This document shows positions 9,016 to 22,400 of a stretch of 45,000 bases of DNA, in pieces. The notes below the pieces were generated by a model, which made no database searches, was not told the origin of the DNA, and saw only the letters and a list, made by a program, of their open reading frames with translations. The DNA is taken from NCBI GenBank assembly GCA_018398765.1, contig JAHBMJ010000465.1, forward strand, positions 1 to 45,000, read 5' to 3'. Position numbers and translations under genes: made by a program. Within the stretch, counting starts at the first letter, position 1. Every line of letters begins with the position of its first letter. The stretch comes from Chromera velia (Eukaryota; Sar; Chromeraceae).

Positions 9016-11273
9016 ATGGCCGCAGTTTCCCCCGAAGTTTCCTGCCTTGACGGGAGCGTGGAGGTGGGATTCCGTGGTGCAGTCGCTGGGACTCTACTGG
9101 GGACATTCTTCGGAAAGGAACTTATCGAGTGAGTCAATTCAGTCAGGCAGTGCGGGAATCTTCTGCCCTTCTAGCTGGATGTATTTTATTCTGGAAAGGG
9201 CACGGATCGCCAAAAGTAATTTAGGGATCTACTTATTCTTGAGATAAAGCCATGAGGTGACGTGCAATGGTTCCTTTCCGCTCTTGCCCGGCCTTTGTTG
9301 AATGTGCTCGGGCAGTACTTAGCACCGTCACCATTTCTCCCCCGTCGTCTCTGGCCCCACATGAGGGCGCTCGTCTCTTTGAAGCACGTCCTTCATTCAT
9401 CCTTCCTTTCTGCTGTCGTTCATTCCACCCCTCGCAGTGCCAACCGAGGCCTGATTGACCCCCCACCCCCTCCACCGTCCCAGGGCCCTCCCGATTCTTC
9501 TTCCTCCTCATCTTCATCCAGTGCCTCCTCGTCCTCCACTTCTAGTGGGAAGGGGGCGGGGGGGAGTAGAATAGGGGTGATGGGGTTTCTCCAGAGCAGA
9601 GCTAGGAAAACTGGACTAAGAATGAAAGAGACGGCAGTGGGGATCTGGAACAAGCAGCCTGTGCGCCTAGCTCGGTGTGCTGGAAAGTGCGCGGCTTGTG
9701 GAGGTGTTTGGTCATGTCAGTCGAACCTCGCGAGCTTAAAGTGGCCCTCTGGAATTCTTTTCGTGCTTACAAAATGTCTAGTGACTAAGGAGTTCCCAGC
9801 TTAGCTGCCTTCCTTTTCTTCTTTTCTGTTCGTTTTCTCCTTGCTAATCGTCCACCCAGAATCGAAAACCCGGCTTAGGTGTCTCTCTCCACTATTTCTT
9901 GGTTGCTGACCTTCTCTCTATCTTGTCTACTGTGATTGCGTTGTATGTGTGTGGTTATGGTCCGTCCTCTGTTGAAAGTGGGAGTCTTTCATCATGGCTT
10001 CTTTTTTTTCTCCACGTTCTGGCAACCTCATCCGCCTCTGTCTTTCTCGTCCTATCACTGGTCCGAAAAAGTTACCTCCAGAGTGGCTCCCTCACCCCCC
10101 CCATCAACGTTTTCTGGTCCGACTGAGGAACTACCCCAGCGGATCCGTAACTACGTTTCCCTCTCCACGGTTCTGTTACAACGGGCTCTGTTGCTCCCTT
10201 GTCCTCTGACTGCAGTTGTCGGTGCTTTTCTGGGATGCACGCTGAGCCGGTTAGGGGTTCCATTTCCTTTTGATGCCATCGTCGCGGGGGGCACGGCGGG
10301 ACTTTATGTGTCGGTTGCCTTTGTATTCTTTGATGCTTGCATGTGCCTGTTGGGTGATTTGTTTTTCTCTCCGATTCTTGGGCTTTCGCATTCGAGGGAC
10401 TTTCTTCTTCTGCAGACATCGCCGTCCTGTTTTCTCTTGCTGTGCGTCTCGCCCCATGCCACATTGTTTGGCGCTATTGTATGCACTCACTTGGGTCGGT
10501 GCTGGGCTGAGCACGCAAGTCTGTCGGTGTTTTTGCTCATGTCGATGTGTTTTGGGACCATATAGGTCTGTAAATGAGTGAGCGAGGGTGTCTATATACA
10601 CGAAATCATATGCCATTTTTTGTGAGAGTGCTCCGTCGTGTTCACGCGTACTGATGGATGGATAAGTATCTCTGATCTCACTGTGCGTGCCTTTGTTGTT
10701 GCGTTATCCATCGTTTTGCACACGCACGCTTTCTCAGTGAACGTTCTTATTGGTTTATCTGCGATCATGTTCCATGCACACTCCTCTTCTCACCTTTTTG
10801 TTCGCATGTGACTACGTAATTTTGCTTGCAGTTCTCGGGTCATTTTGAAGCAACAGTTGCCTTTTGTCGGTTACTTCGCACTCGGAAGTGCAGCCTTCAG
10901 GTGGGACGCGAAACAGCGGCATGTCTGCTTTCAGGAATTTAACCAAATTTCATCAACTCACAGATTTGTCCGTCATTTTTTCTCTTCCTCTCTCCTCGGA
11001 TGTTTTTCTTTCTGAGAAGTGTGTCTCCCTGCTGCGTCCCTTGGATGTCTCCTGTATCTTCCCTTGGTATTTGGTGATGCCTTCCTGCCTGGCTGCATCC
11101 TCGACATTATATTACGCCATCGCCATCGGCCCATCTGCCTGGCTGCATGCAGTGTCTTCAGCCATGCGAACAGCTACCTGGAGAGGGAAAAAGCAAAACC
11201 TGGCGGCACTAGTAGAAAGACCCCAACAGTAGCAGCTGCACCCTCGAAGGCTCTTAGTAAAGAACAAATGTGA
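9016..11273 (+). CDS. 331-aa multi-pass membrane protein with glycine-zipper helices
   Basis: Five exons with fully consistent phases: 9016-9128, 9175-9215, 9257-9703, 10216-10353 and 11017-11273, summing to 996 nt. Introns are 46, 41, 512 and 663 nt. Exon 1 begins MAAVSPEV and carries a Gly-rich helix (GFRGAVAGTLLGTFFG, about residues 16-31). Exon 3 has an amphipathic region, then a Pro run and a Ser run (about residues 120-147). Exon 4 gives two more helices, GAFLGCTLSRLG and AGGTAGLYVSVAFVFFDA (about 203-245). Exon 5 adds a hydrophobic stretch (about 252-275) and a basic tail. Small-residue helices of this kind are seen in Tim17/PMP24-type and other organelle membrane proteins; assignment to any of them is inference. 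The donors GTGAGT, GTAATT, GTGTTT and GTGATT and the exon 3 and 5 acceptors are the points to test. Confidence 0.72.
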
Positions 11274-12441
11274 AGTGACGATCTATACAGACATTCTGAA
11301 AGCTATTACTGTGTTGTACTAATAATTTGATTTATTCACTAGAAGTGAATGGAAATTGATTTTATAAACAGTTGCAGTTGGCTAATTTTAAAAAAAATAG
11401 ACTTGATGTATCAAGCTTAAATTTTATATGAGCGTACACGTTATACATTTATTCAAAAATAGTATGAAAACTATAAATACCTGATTCAATGTTCAAGTTG
11501 CTATATAGTAGTTTGAAAACATGTTTCCTAGTAGGTCTAGACTGTCTACTATAGTGTCTAGTAGTAGGTTAAATTTAGAGGTTAAATTTTCATAGTGTCG
11601 ACATTGACCAAATTCATAAAAGGAGTAATCGTTGTTTTAAACTATAAACTTTTGGTTTAAAGAGTTTGTTTTTCCAAAAATGAAACACAATTAATGTTTT
11701 ACCTTTTTATACGATATAAATTTACTGTAAAATGTACGAGTACTGACGTGGCAGTGGTATTATGGCAATTAATGATTTACTTATGATGAAATGTTTTCAA
11801 ATTCTAAAGTTTGCTTCGATTCAAAAAAAATAGACCGTCTTTAGTCGTGAGCCAAACTTATTCTAAGACTCTGTTTACGTTCCAGTATGACTCTGTGAGA
11901 TCAACTGTCAAAGTTTAGTGTTATGTCACTTTGAATCATCAAATTCAATGCTTTGGGGATCTGCAAATAATGTAAAGTCACTACACAGCCATGCAAACTG
12001 TAGATTTTGCTGTATCCGGCCTTGTTTTTTCGAATAGTAAATGTCCGAGTCCGAGTCAGCTTACTTGCTCCCAGGGGGATGGCTGCAGGCAAATAAACGA
12101 AAGACAAGAGAAAACGACAAAATGCATAGAAAAAGGGAGATGGTTCAACCATGCAGTGGCTTACACTACCGAAGCAGTCTCATGTGCATGGTCGCGATTT
12201 AGGGTCAAAAGAAAGAAAGAAAGAAAGAAAGAAAGCAGGCGAATGCCAGTGAAGCGCATCGATGAGCAGCAGGATCATGCACAGTGGACGTTGTCGGGAG
12301 TAACGAATGTCTCTTTCTCAAGATTCTAATTCTTAATGCGCGGGCTGCCAATTCAGGGAGAGGCTGGTAGCACAGGAGACTGAAAAGTTTCTATCTCCAA
12401 AAATCAGCGCGACTCTTGTTGTTCGTGCGCATGGAGGGAAC
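11274..12441. other. AT-rich convergent spacer with a (GAAA)n tract at 12207-12235
   Basis: Separates the plus-strand gene ending at 11273 from the 3' end of the giant minus-strand gene. Strongly AT-rich to about 11980. No coding ORF is supported. Both 3' untranslated regions must lie here. Confidence 0.65.
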
Positions 12442-13485
12442 TCAGTGCAAAGAGAAAACAGGCCGATTGCCTGCAGAAGTGGAGCTGATTCTCACTGATT
12501 CGACTGACTGGAGAACCACAAGAATGGATCTGAACATCGAGTTGGGAATTCTCTCCAGGAGCCGCCCGCTGTCTCTGCACTTGGAATTTTCGAACTTCAC
12601 AGAACACCTTTCCTCCTTGAAAGTCGCCTCCCGAAGCTCGTTGTAGCTGAACACGGACAGAGAAGCGAACACGCACAAAATCAGACAGCTTATAAGGAAG
12701 GAGACAGGCACAGCTCTCGCCTAAAGAAAGTCTGGCGACAAAGAATTGACTGAGGGTATGTGGAAGAGAATTTTGGTGCTGGTTTGACTACTTCATGGCC
12801 GCCCAATTCTTGCTTTCTATCTGTGTCGTATCTTTGTAAACGCAACCAGACAAACTGATACTCAGAAAATGAAGGCAGAAACCGGGAGAAACGAATACCC
12901 ACCTGTAGCTTCCCTCGGGCTTGCCGAGATCGGCATCTGTTGGCTTGGTGTTTCCGTAGTACCTCAACAGTCGATCTGCATTCACAAGCACAACGAATGA
13001 ACATGAGTATTTCTGGGACCGTCGAACGTGCACATAAATTTGGTGTTCCACTTGCTGGAGAAAAGTAGACAGTCGCGCAATCTGGACCAAGTTATCTCAT
13101 ACAGGCAAGATTTACGGGTACACCGTGCTGCATGTGCGTTCTCCTCTGACCGGCCCAACCAGAGACCACTGAACCCAGACACCCCTTGCCCGCAGTATCA
13201 ATGACTTCATTCACATGCACTGAAGAAAACCTATTCATCCACCCACCAGGATCGTCTGCGTCCATGATGAACCATCGACGTTTGTGCGGGCCGTCCCCGT
13301 GGGAGTCCCACTCGTTCTGCAGTCTGATGACGAACCCTCCCTTCTTTCCGAGCGCCCGTGCCTGTTCGAGGGTCGGCATGTTCTTGCCACTCACTTCCGG
13401 CAGGGGGCCCTCGGCTTTCGGCTTCCAGGCCTGCAGGGGCTTCGTCATCGAGGTCTTCGGTGCAGCGAGCCCTGGCCGAGCTTTC
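12442..13485 (-). other. exons 51-53: C-terminal region with alternative last exons
   Basis: Exon 51 (13485-13247) contains ALGKKGGFVIRLQNEW and KRRWFIMDADDP. Exon 52 (12975-12903) contains DRLLRYYGNTKPTDADLG. Two ends fit the phases. With donor GTGGGT at 12902 the last exon is 12854-12788 (22 codons, TAG); that intron is only 48 nt, and retaining it keeps the frame. With donor GTATTC at 12898 the last exon is 12720-12442, which has a strong TTTAG acceptor and encodes a hydrophobic helix (FLISCLILCVFASLSVF), then a Cys-containing segment and a TGA. The second looks more protein-like; the first has the commoner donor. No family is recognised. Confidence 0.55.
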
Positions 13486-16400
13486 CTACAGGGATCACAT
13501 TCATACATGCAGAGACCTGGTCATACAGGGATCACGTACAAAACCCAAGGTTTCCAGTTGCATTTCTCCATAGAGAAGGCAAGTGGAGCTCATTGATGCT
13601 GTTGGAGCGAATGGGTTGAGAGAATGAAACGGACTAGGAACACAACCAAACAAACGGACATAAAGAAAATGGCGGTCGTTAAAAGGCCCTGAAAAAACTT
13701 TTCTGCGTTCTGTGTGCCTTCGATTCTTTCAAATACCAGTGTCAATATTTTCCCCTCTGACCTCGGCGCTTTGTACTTCAACTCCGCAAACAGACGCGGG
13801 TACACGCCCCCGACTTGCAGCTTCACAGGCACAAGCTTCTCCGCCTCCGCCCCGCTGGGAGGCAGCTTGACCTTCCACTTGCGTGCTGTAGCTGCAGACG
13901 TTACTGCTGCCTTGTCCTTCTCCTTCCCTTCACCCACTCTGGATGCAGAGACGCGGGTCTCTCCGAAGAACACCTGCAGGAGGCGATCGAGAGAATAGAT
14001 AGAATCATCTTGAATTCTCATGAATTAAAGCAGAGAACAGACTCAAGTAAAATTGTAGAGTAAGTGTACCCAGTCCCGCATACATATAGAAGAATGCTGC
14101 GATGCACGTCTGTCTGAAGGAACCCGAAGTACGTCAAAGAATTGAACACAGACCAGAATCTTCTGCAGCAATGACCGAATCAATCACTCAACCAATGCAC
14201 AACTCCGCAAAAGAGACCGGAGGGAGACAGCCCCTTGCTTTTTCCCGAATGAATCAACTGTGGCTCATTTTCTGCTACGTGAAAGTGTCTGCTTGCTTAA
14301 TTCAAACCTGACTGACTGACATCCATGGTCGTTGCCGTCTCTGGAATGAGCGGGTGACTTGAGATCTGCACCTCCGTGCCGCCCTCTGCGGGTCCCTCCA
14401 AAGGCTGGATCTCCAGCTGCAAATCCCCAAAGAAAAAAAGGTAAAGGAAAAGCAGTCAGGAAGGAGTTCCTACCGTAGTAAATAGAGCGCTGCCTCCCCT
14501 TTCTTTGCCTTTCTGCTGAGCTTGGAGAGAGAGCAGTTTCAGGAAAAACAGTCGCACTGCGTACTGAGTCTTGAGTGAGAGTGCAACACAGAGGCAATCG
14601 AGAGTGCGAAATCAGCTGCTGACCTTTCTCCATTTGCACCTGTCCTCCGGTTTGCTCTCCTCCAATCGCTGGTGTTTGTCCAGGGCCGCTCTGTCGTTGA
14701 AGACCTTCTTGCACTCACACACCCTGTCCTTGCAGTCTTTCTTCAAGTGCGCCTCCATGTTCGACAGCTGCACGCTCTCCCCGCATCCGCACTTGACCTG
14801 TCTGTTCGGACACTCTGAGTCTTCGTGATGCTTCAGAGCCGAGAAGGGAAGAGACTGCTGGCAGGCCTTGCACGTCACAGACCGCTTCGGGCACACTTTC
14901 TGCATGTGCGTCTTGATCTCCTTGGAAGGAACGTCCGTGCCGCACTGGGTGCATTTCTCCTGCAGTCGAGTGAAATCAGTCGGTCGCGACAGAGCAAAAT
15001 CAAAGACGAACAATTGTAAATCTAAAGTGTTGGAAAGGAGGAAGAAAATAAAGGCTGATCGCCAAAGCAGCAGAGCAATGCAGCTCTACTTGGCTCAATG
15101 GATTGGTCCGTGATGGACTCCAAACCTTCTCCACCTTTTTGACTGACCTTTGCTGCAGGACAGGCACCGCTGCGGAGGTGTTCGTCCTTCTCGCTGGGCA
15201 TGCTGAAGCGCTCCCTGCAGACGCACACTCTGAGGGGGCAGTCCTTCTCCTGGTGTTGCTTCAGTTTTTGTACGACGGTCTTCAGACCGCACTCACACTC
15301 GGCAGCCCTCAGTGGACACAGAGTCTGCTTGTGCTTCTCCATCTCCGCCCTTTCCACTTCCTGAGGGAAGAGCAAGGCATTGCAAAGTGATGAATCTAGC
15401 TATCGGTTTCTTAGTCTCCATTTTGACTTGATCCTTCAAGCATCCATCTATTCAGTCTCCAAGTTTTCTGCTGCTCTCCGGGTCGCAAGGAAGGAAAAAA
15501 AGGGGGGGATGATTACATGCTGAAAGAGACCCCGGAAGACGAAGCCTCTCGACGTTTGAGCTCCTCCCCCATTTCCCTCTTCCTCCTAGCTCCCTTGTGC
15601 CCCCTGTATTCCTTCATCATATTGCCGAGCTGCCTGATCAACCAACTTCTTGGCTGACCATCTGGCAGCTGCACCGTTCCTTCCCCTTCGGGCACTCCTT
15701 TGCCTTGTGGTCCTTGATGGCCGCCTTTGCCATTCTCTTGCCGCACAGGTCGCAGGGGCCCTGTTTGCATGGAGGACAGGGGGGCGGAAGCGGACGTTTT
15801 CATTGGTATGGACAGGAAAAGAAGATTTACTGGCGAAGTCATGGAGCTGATATCATGTCTGAAAACAGATGAAGAGAAATACACATCAAAAAGCAAACGA
15901 AAGAAGAAATATTGGGAAGCTGAGTGACTGAGAAGCACTGGGATTCTACAGTACCTCCAAACTCAACGGCGCAGTTTTTTTTTCCACCACAAGCGATTGC
16001 ACCCCCTTTTAATTCTTTTCCCTTTTGTCCTTCTTCGGCCCGTCCATCCATCCTGAGCAGTATTCCCACTGTTTCCTTACGTGTCGGTGATTGCAGAGGC
16101 CGCTCTGTCGATGCTGCTCCAGGGCTTCTTTCGATGCCACCACAGCTCCGCACTCGCACACCCGGTTGGGGCAGTCTGCAGTCACTCGTTATTTGTTCAT
16201 TCATTCATTCATTCATTCATTCATTCATTCAGTCAGTCAGTCAGTCAGTCAGTCAGTCAGTCAGTCAATCAATCAATCAATCAATCAATCAGTAGGTAAG
16301 TCAGTCAACTATTCATTGGGTACGTCAGATAAATTGATTGGAACATCGATGCATTGATTTCAAACATTGTCCGAGATTTGTGAAGTGCAGAAAAGGACGC

Positions 16401-19400
16401 AACGTCCACGCATGCATTCACATTTCTCCGCCCATTCAGACAAGACACCTTCTCTCACTGCCTCAACAATTCACTCATGCAACACTCACTTACCTTTCGC
16501 CTGGTGTTTTCCGATTGAGCCTGCTGTGAAAGTCTTCCCACAGTCGCACTTGACTTGTTTCATCTCGCACTGAGTGGCCTGGTGGTGCTCCAGCACCTTC
16601 CTTGGCATCTCCTTTTTGCACACACACTTCACCTGCAAAGCCCAGCAAGGAAGCAGAGAGAGGAAACAATTGAATCGACATAAGAGCTGGGCTATTGTTC
16701 TTTTTCTCTAAGAGGCTCACATAGCTCACTCCAGATGCGCGACGGAACTTAAAAGGGCGCAAACCAAAGAGGAATATGTGGCACTGACTGACGGCAAATT
16801 AGTGAAAGAAACACTTGGAAAGGAGCTTGAGATCGGGGGACATAAAAAGACACAGACAGATCAGTCAGCATTCGCGGAAAAGACTTCTCCGCTTTCTCTC
16901 TTCGAGTGTCAACCTCTTTCGTTTTCCTGTTCATTTTCCCCCTCTAGTTGTGCATGTGCCTCGCTCCCTCCCTCCCTCTTTCTGTCTCTCCTCTTGTCTG
17001 AATGATCCACGCGGCATGCAGACCAACCATTGCTTGTGGACAGTGTTTCTCTGAGTGCTCCTTCATGTCCTTCAGCACGACGCTTGTGCCACAGGCCGTG
17101 CACGGGACCTGTGTGGAGGAAAAGGGAGGGAAGCTGGACGGCTACAGAAATGGGAGGCGCAAAAAAAAGACGAGAAACGCTTTCTTTTCCTTCCAAAGGG
17201 TGACAATGCAAAAAGGCACAGGCGGAGAGAGAGTGCATGAATGCAATTCCTTGCAAGGCTGCGCTGATGGACGGTGCAATGTGTTCATTCGATTCGATGA
17301 GCAGAAGAGACGCATTGAGGCATGGCAGGACTCTTTCCAGCAGAGCGACAAACATTAGCTGCACGTTTGACTCGATTGCCAACCACCAAACTTGTCAAGG
17401 AGAAGCCACAAAGACTGACTGAACCGTTCGTTGATTGATTGAAAAACTCGTGGATTGATTTATTGATTGATTCACTGCTGACACACTGACAGGGCGAAGT
17501 GGGCACACGCCGTCCACCAGATGCATCTCGAGCCTGCTCTTGTCCTCGAAGAACGCCAAACACTCGCAGACCCGGTTCGGGCACGCTGCACGTGACACCC
17601 AGGGAGGGCAAGTGGGGTGGGCGAGGAAGGGGTCAGTCTAGATTGGACATGAATGGCTGCATGTACGTTCTTTATGGAAATACCCTGAGTAGGTTTTGAT
17701 TCATGCGCAAGAAAGAAAAAGGGGATCTTGCACAAGCCCGACAGACCAACGGACCTTTCTTTTGGTGCATCTCGAGGCCTTTCTGGGGGACCTCCACACC
17801 GCAGTCGCACTTGGTGATTGTCAGGGGGCAGGCCTTCTTCAAGTGATCAGGGAGTTCCAGACGCTTCAGGGCAGCACCACAGTGACATTTGATCTGCACC
17901 CATTCGTTCAGGCATAGGGACGGGAGATTTTCTGAATTGAAATGCATTCACAGCGTCACTTGCGGAAGGTCAGGCACAGGACTGAAAAGATTGCGGCTTC
18001 TGAAATGTTTCACGCAGTCTCTTGTGTGTCAGAAAGGTTCACAATGTGTGCTCGTATCTCCTTCACGCTCGCATGGTTTCTCAAGAAAATCGCGTATTCG
18101 TGTTCCTGTTCAATCTCTCGCTTCTGCGTTCTGACCTCTGCTTGCGGGCACTCCTCCGCGATGTGCTTCTCGTTGTGACGTTGTTCTACGGTCCTTCCGC
18201 ATCTGGCACATTTGATCTGACAGAAGGAGCAAGAGAAAATGTGCAGGCAGGTTTATTATTCCAATCACAACAAAGTTCATCGAGGCAGACATGGATGGAG
18301 ACAAACGCTGGCACGGATTGCAAAGAAGGTTGAACGTTGACTTGACGTCACAGAACCGAGAGGAAACAAATTGCGCCTCCCTGTAGATGTATGCCGAGCC
18401 TCCGATGAGTTTCCTTCACACCAACCTACACGTTCATCTGTAGTGCACACTTCTGTTTCGCTCTGCAAGTCTTCTGACCATTCTGAAAGGGCAGGAGCCC
18501 TGCTTCTGGTGATGCAGGAGTGCGCTCTTGTCGTCGAAGTGGGCGCCGCACTTGCAGATCCGGTTCTTGCAACCTGCAGACAGCGCGTGTTTTCCTTTTT
18601 CAAATTGCCATATGAATACGTCTTTTGTTCTTCGACCAATCGTGCTTCAAGTTTAACGCGTGCAGTAATCTTTATGTGTAGGTATTGCGTCGTTTGGGTC
18701 TTCCAGTGTGCATAGGGGGGGACTTGTGGGAGTGAGAGCGAAAAAGAGGGGCAAAAGGAGGGCAGACAAGACTGAGAACCATTCAGATGAATGTTAACGG
18801 AGAAATGAAATTGGACAATCTGTCGTCCTGGATCACCGTCTCTCTTTGCCCACTCACTTACTCACTCACTCATCTGTCTATGCCCATTGAGCTCCCGTCT
18901 CCGCATTGCCTCCCCGCAGTCGCATGTCACTTCGGTCTCCGGACACTCGTCCGTCTTGTGCTGTGCCTCCTTCGAGCGTTGCACAGGGAAACCGCAGGTG
19001 GAACAGCTGACCTGCACACACACACACACACACACACACGGACCTTTTGACTTTCACAGAGAAGTTTCAGGTGAAAGAGCAGGCCCGTGCAGGGAGAAAG
19101 AAGACGACCAAGAGAACAAGGGACCACGGGAGGGCGGAGAACCGAGATAGGAGAAAGGCGTTCAAGGTGGAAGTGTTTCTGCGTGGTTCCGCTACCGCCA
19201 TCCATATAGTCTCGCTCACAATGTAATGCCGAGGGTAATAGAGAAACGGCCTGATGTCCCTACAGCTTCTCTAACTGCCTGCCTGGGTGAATGGCGAACT
19301 GACCACAGCGAGCGGACATAGGGTCTTTGCGTGTGAGTCCAGTTGTTCCACAGGGACCTTCTGCTGACACACGGGACAGCCGACCTGCAGGGAGACAGGA

Positions 19401-22400
19401 ATTACCGGCGGGTGTTTGTCTTCTCTCTGTCGTCTGCTGCTCTGCTGCAAAGCTGTGTGTCGGCACGATTCTCGCTTTTTCGTGCATAGGTTGAATGAGT
19501 CCCATACAGCCAGCCAGCGGAGAGAGAGAGGGGAGACCACCTGCCTGTCTTCTCAATCCAATAAGAACCGCTCGGAAGGTCACAAAGAAAAGCAGTATGG
19601 TCAATTTTAAGTATATAATCTGATGCCTTTCATTCCGCAGTTCCTCGGCGCAACGACAAAGAGAGCACCCTCCCCCATATTATCCAAGCAGTTTGGAGAC
19701 TTTGATTCCTTGTCTCGCAGATTTTCACTCCATTGTCAACTGAACGATTGACTAAGCGACTGTCAATCAGTCAAGTAGATACAGTTTGGGAATAAACAAC
19801 TGACGTATCGGAACGCACATGCCCCCTCCTGCTTCCTGTGGGCGGTGAGGGCCTTCTTATCCTCAAAGGCGTTGCCGCACTCGCACACACGGTTGGGACA
19901 CTCTGAAGGGAAGAGACAGGAGGCCGGGTAGAAGGAACAGATCCATAAAGTTGCACAGAAGGCAAACGGACGCAGAAGCCCTCTTCGAGCCGGGTTCTTT
20001 CAGTCGGCTGCAACTTCCGTTTTCTTCCTCTTTTTGTCTGCTGCTCTTGTAAGAGGCCCATGGGTTAAAACCGGCTCAAGCGTTAGAAAACTTCATTTCA
20101 AGAAAGAGATGGACATGCGAACCGTATTGACCTACAGGCTTCGATCACACATCTACACCCACCTCTCTACCCACTTACCGGTGACTCTGTGCTTTTGGAG
20201 GTCTCTGTGGGGAATCGGGTCGCACCCGCAGTCACAGGGGACGGGGCGGAGCGCACAGAAGACCCGCCTGTGGTTGTCCATCTCTCCCCTCAAAACTTTC
20301 TGACCGCACTCGCACGTCACCTGAAAGATTCATTCGTGCAGGCAAGGGGAAACTCCACAGGATCTGATAGCGCAAACGATGGAGAGATCAGTGAATAGAG
20401 GGAGTAACGGAAGAAAGAGTCTCCGCAGCGGCAGATAGAGAACAAAAAGCAAAAGAGTGGTGTGCACATTTCGGGCATGCGACGCACCTTCGTTTTCGGG
20501 CAGGACATGGCTTGATGCTCCTCCATGTCCTTTGCGACGACCTTGGCCTTGCACAGGGGGCAGGGGGTCTGCAGAAAGGGGCAACAAACAGGCGCGTGGT
20601 CTTAAAGGTTCAAAATGCAAAGGAAAGACAGAGGAAGAAGTCATGATCCCATCCAATTGGGGAATCGACCGAATTTCTGTTCTTTCTTTCCTGAAGCCTC
20701 CACAAATCATCTCGATGCAATCATTGTGGATGTGGTCTCTGATCTCGAAAAGTGGCAGGATGTCGGAATCTGAATCTACGTATGAAGAGCAATGCAACAC
20801 ACACGAGGAGGGTCTTTCCCAGATTTCTGACTCACCAGTTTGAGAGGACAGGTCTGCTTGTGAGCATCCAATGCCGCTTTGTCCGCCACAGCAGTGCCGC
20901 ACTTACAGACGCGATTTTTGCAGTCTGCATCGAGTTGGAACGGAACGGAAAGGCACAGAACGTGCATAGGGACGAGAAGAAGAGACAACAACAGATGCCA
21001 AATAACATGTAGGGGTGGCACGAGAGCTCAGAGCATCAGGAAAGCGGGTGGACCAGAAAAAAAAGCACAAAAAGTGGAAAGAAGACGCAGAAGGGAATGG
21101 GAAAAGTGCACCTGTCTGTCTCTCTCCTTTAAAACTGAATGTCCTCTTCCTGCTTTGCTGTACATACACCCAGAGTCATCCGTGTACACTAGCCGACCCT
21201 ACTTGACTGACGCACGCACCTGTCTTTTGGTGCAGTCCGAGATCTTTGAAGGCCAACTGCTCTCCGCAATCGCACCTGACAAAGAGGGACCGTATGCAGA
21301 CAGACGTCAATCACCAGGCAGCCGCTCTGTCAGAACAAGAAAACGCTGGATAAGGTTGAGGGACAGAGAATGTGATGTCAGGAAGCGAAGAAAGATGCAA
21401 GCGCTATGCTTAGGCCAGGTAGCCTTTCTCTGATTTTTCAATATAAGTGTGGTTTCCATATGCTCAACCATACAATCCTGCCTGCCTTTGTCTACCCTTT
21501 TTGCTGACTTTGTTGTCCGGTGTGCACAGTCTCTCTCCTTGTGGGTCTTTAGAGAGTCCTGAGGCACTGCAATGCCACAGAGGTCGCACGGCACCTGCAA
21601 AAGGACAGATAAGGGGGGATGGGGGGAGAATAGCAGAAAAGGGGAATGTCAGATTGGTGGATTGGCACAAAAATGAATAGATTCATCGAAATCTAGGTGC
21701 CAGTAGGAAGCAAATATGTCAACTTCGTCTTTGATTGTTTCACCACCCGTAAGCAGACTGACCTTTCGCTTTCCGCAGACCGTGCTTTTGTGTGCCTCCA
21801 TTTCCTTAAGTGCCACGCGGGCGGCACAAAGATCGCAAGAGGCCTGCATGAGAAGAGACAGAAGAATGACTTGATTTTGAGCATGTCTCAGAAAAGTTTT
21901 TGATCGGGGTCAGTAGAAGAAGAATGGAATTTCACACAAACGTCTTTGACAGAGACACGCACGTCAACGAACGAACCAAGAAGGCAAATTCAACTCGTGC
22001 AAATTCTCTGTCTCGCACAACACTTGGGGAAGGTCGTCAGTGTGTGGAATGTCGTCCCTCTGCATGTGAAATTGAAGAAATCGAAAAAAGACAAATATAA
22101 GTGAACACTGACAAATCGAAGGAGACAGGTCCCATCGTTCTGGTGTGCCAGAAGTTTCTTCCTGTCTGCGCAAGCCGCTCCGCACTCGCACACACGGTGC
22201 CGACATGCTGCGCACAGACAAGAAAGGATTGATTCCAGGACGGAATTTTTAGAAAATTCTGGTTCAGTGGTCATCCTCTTGATATATACCCATTCTTGAG
22301 CTTCCGGCAAATTATAGACTGGCAATCCCTCATCAAGTTCAGGAAATGTGCGCGATCCTTGAAAGTCGAATCACTGTGTTTTCTTTCCCTCCATTCTTTG

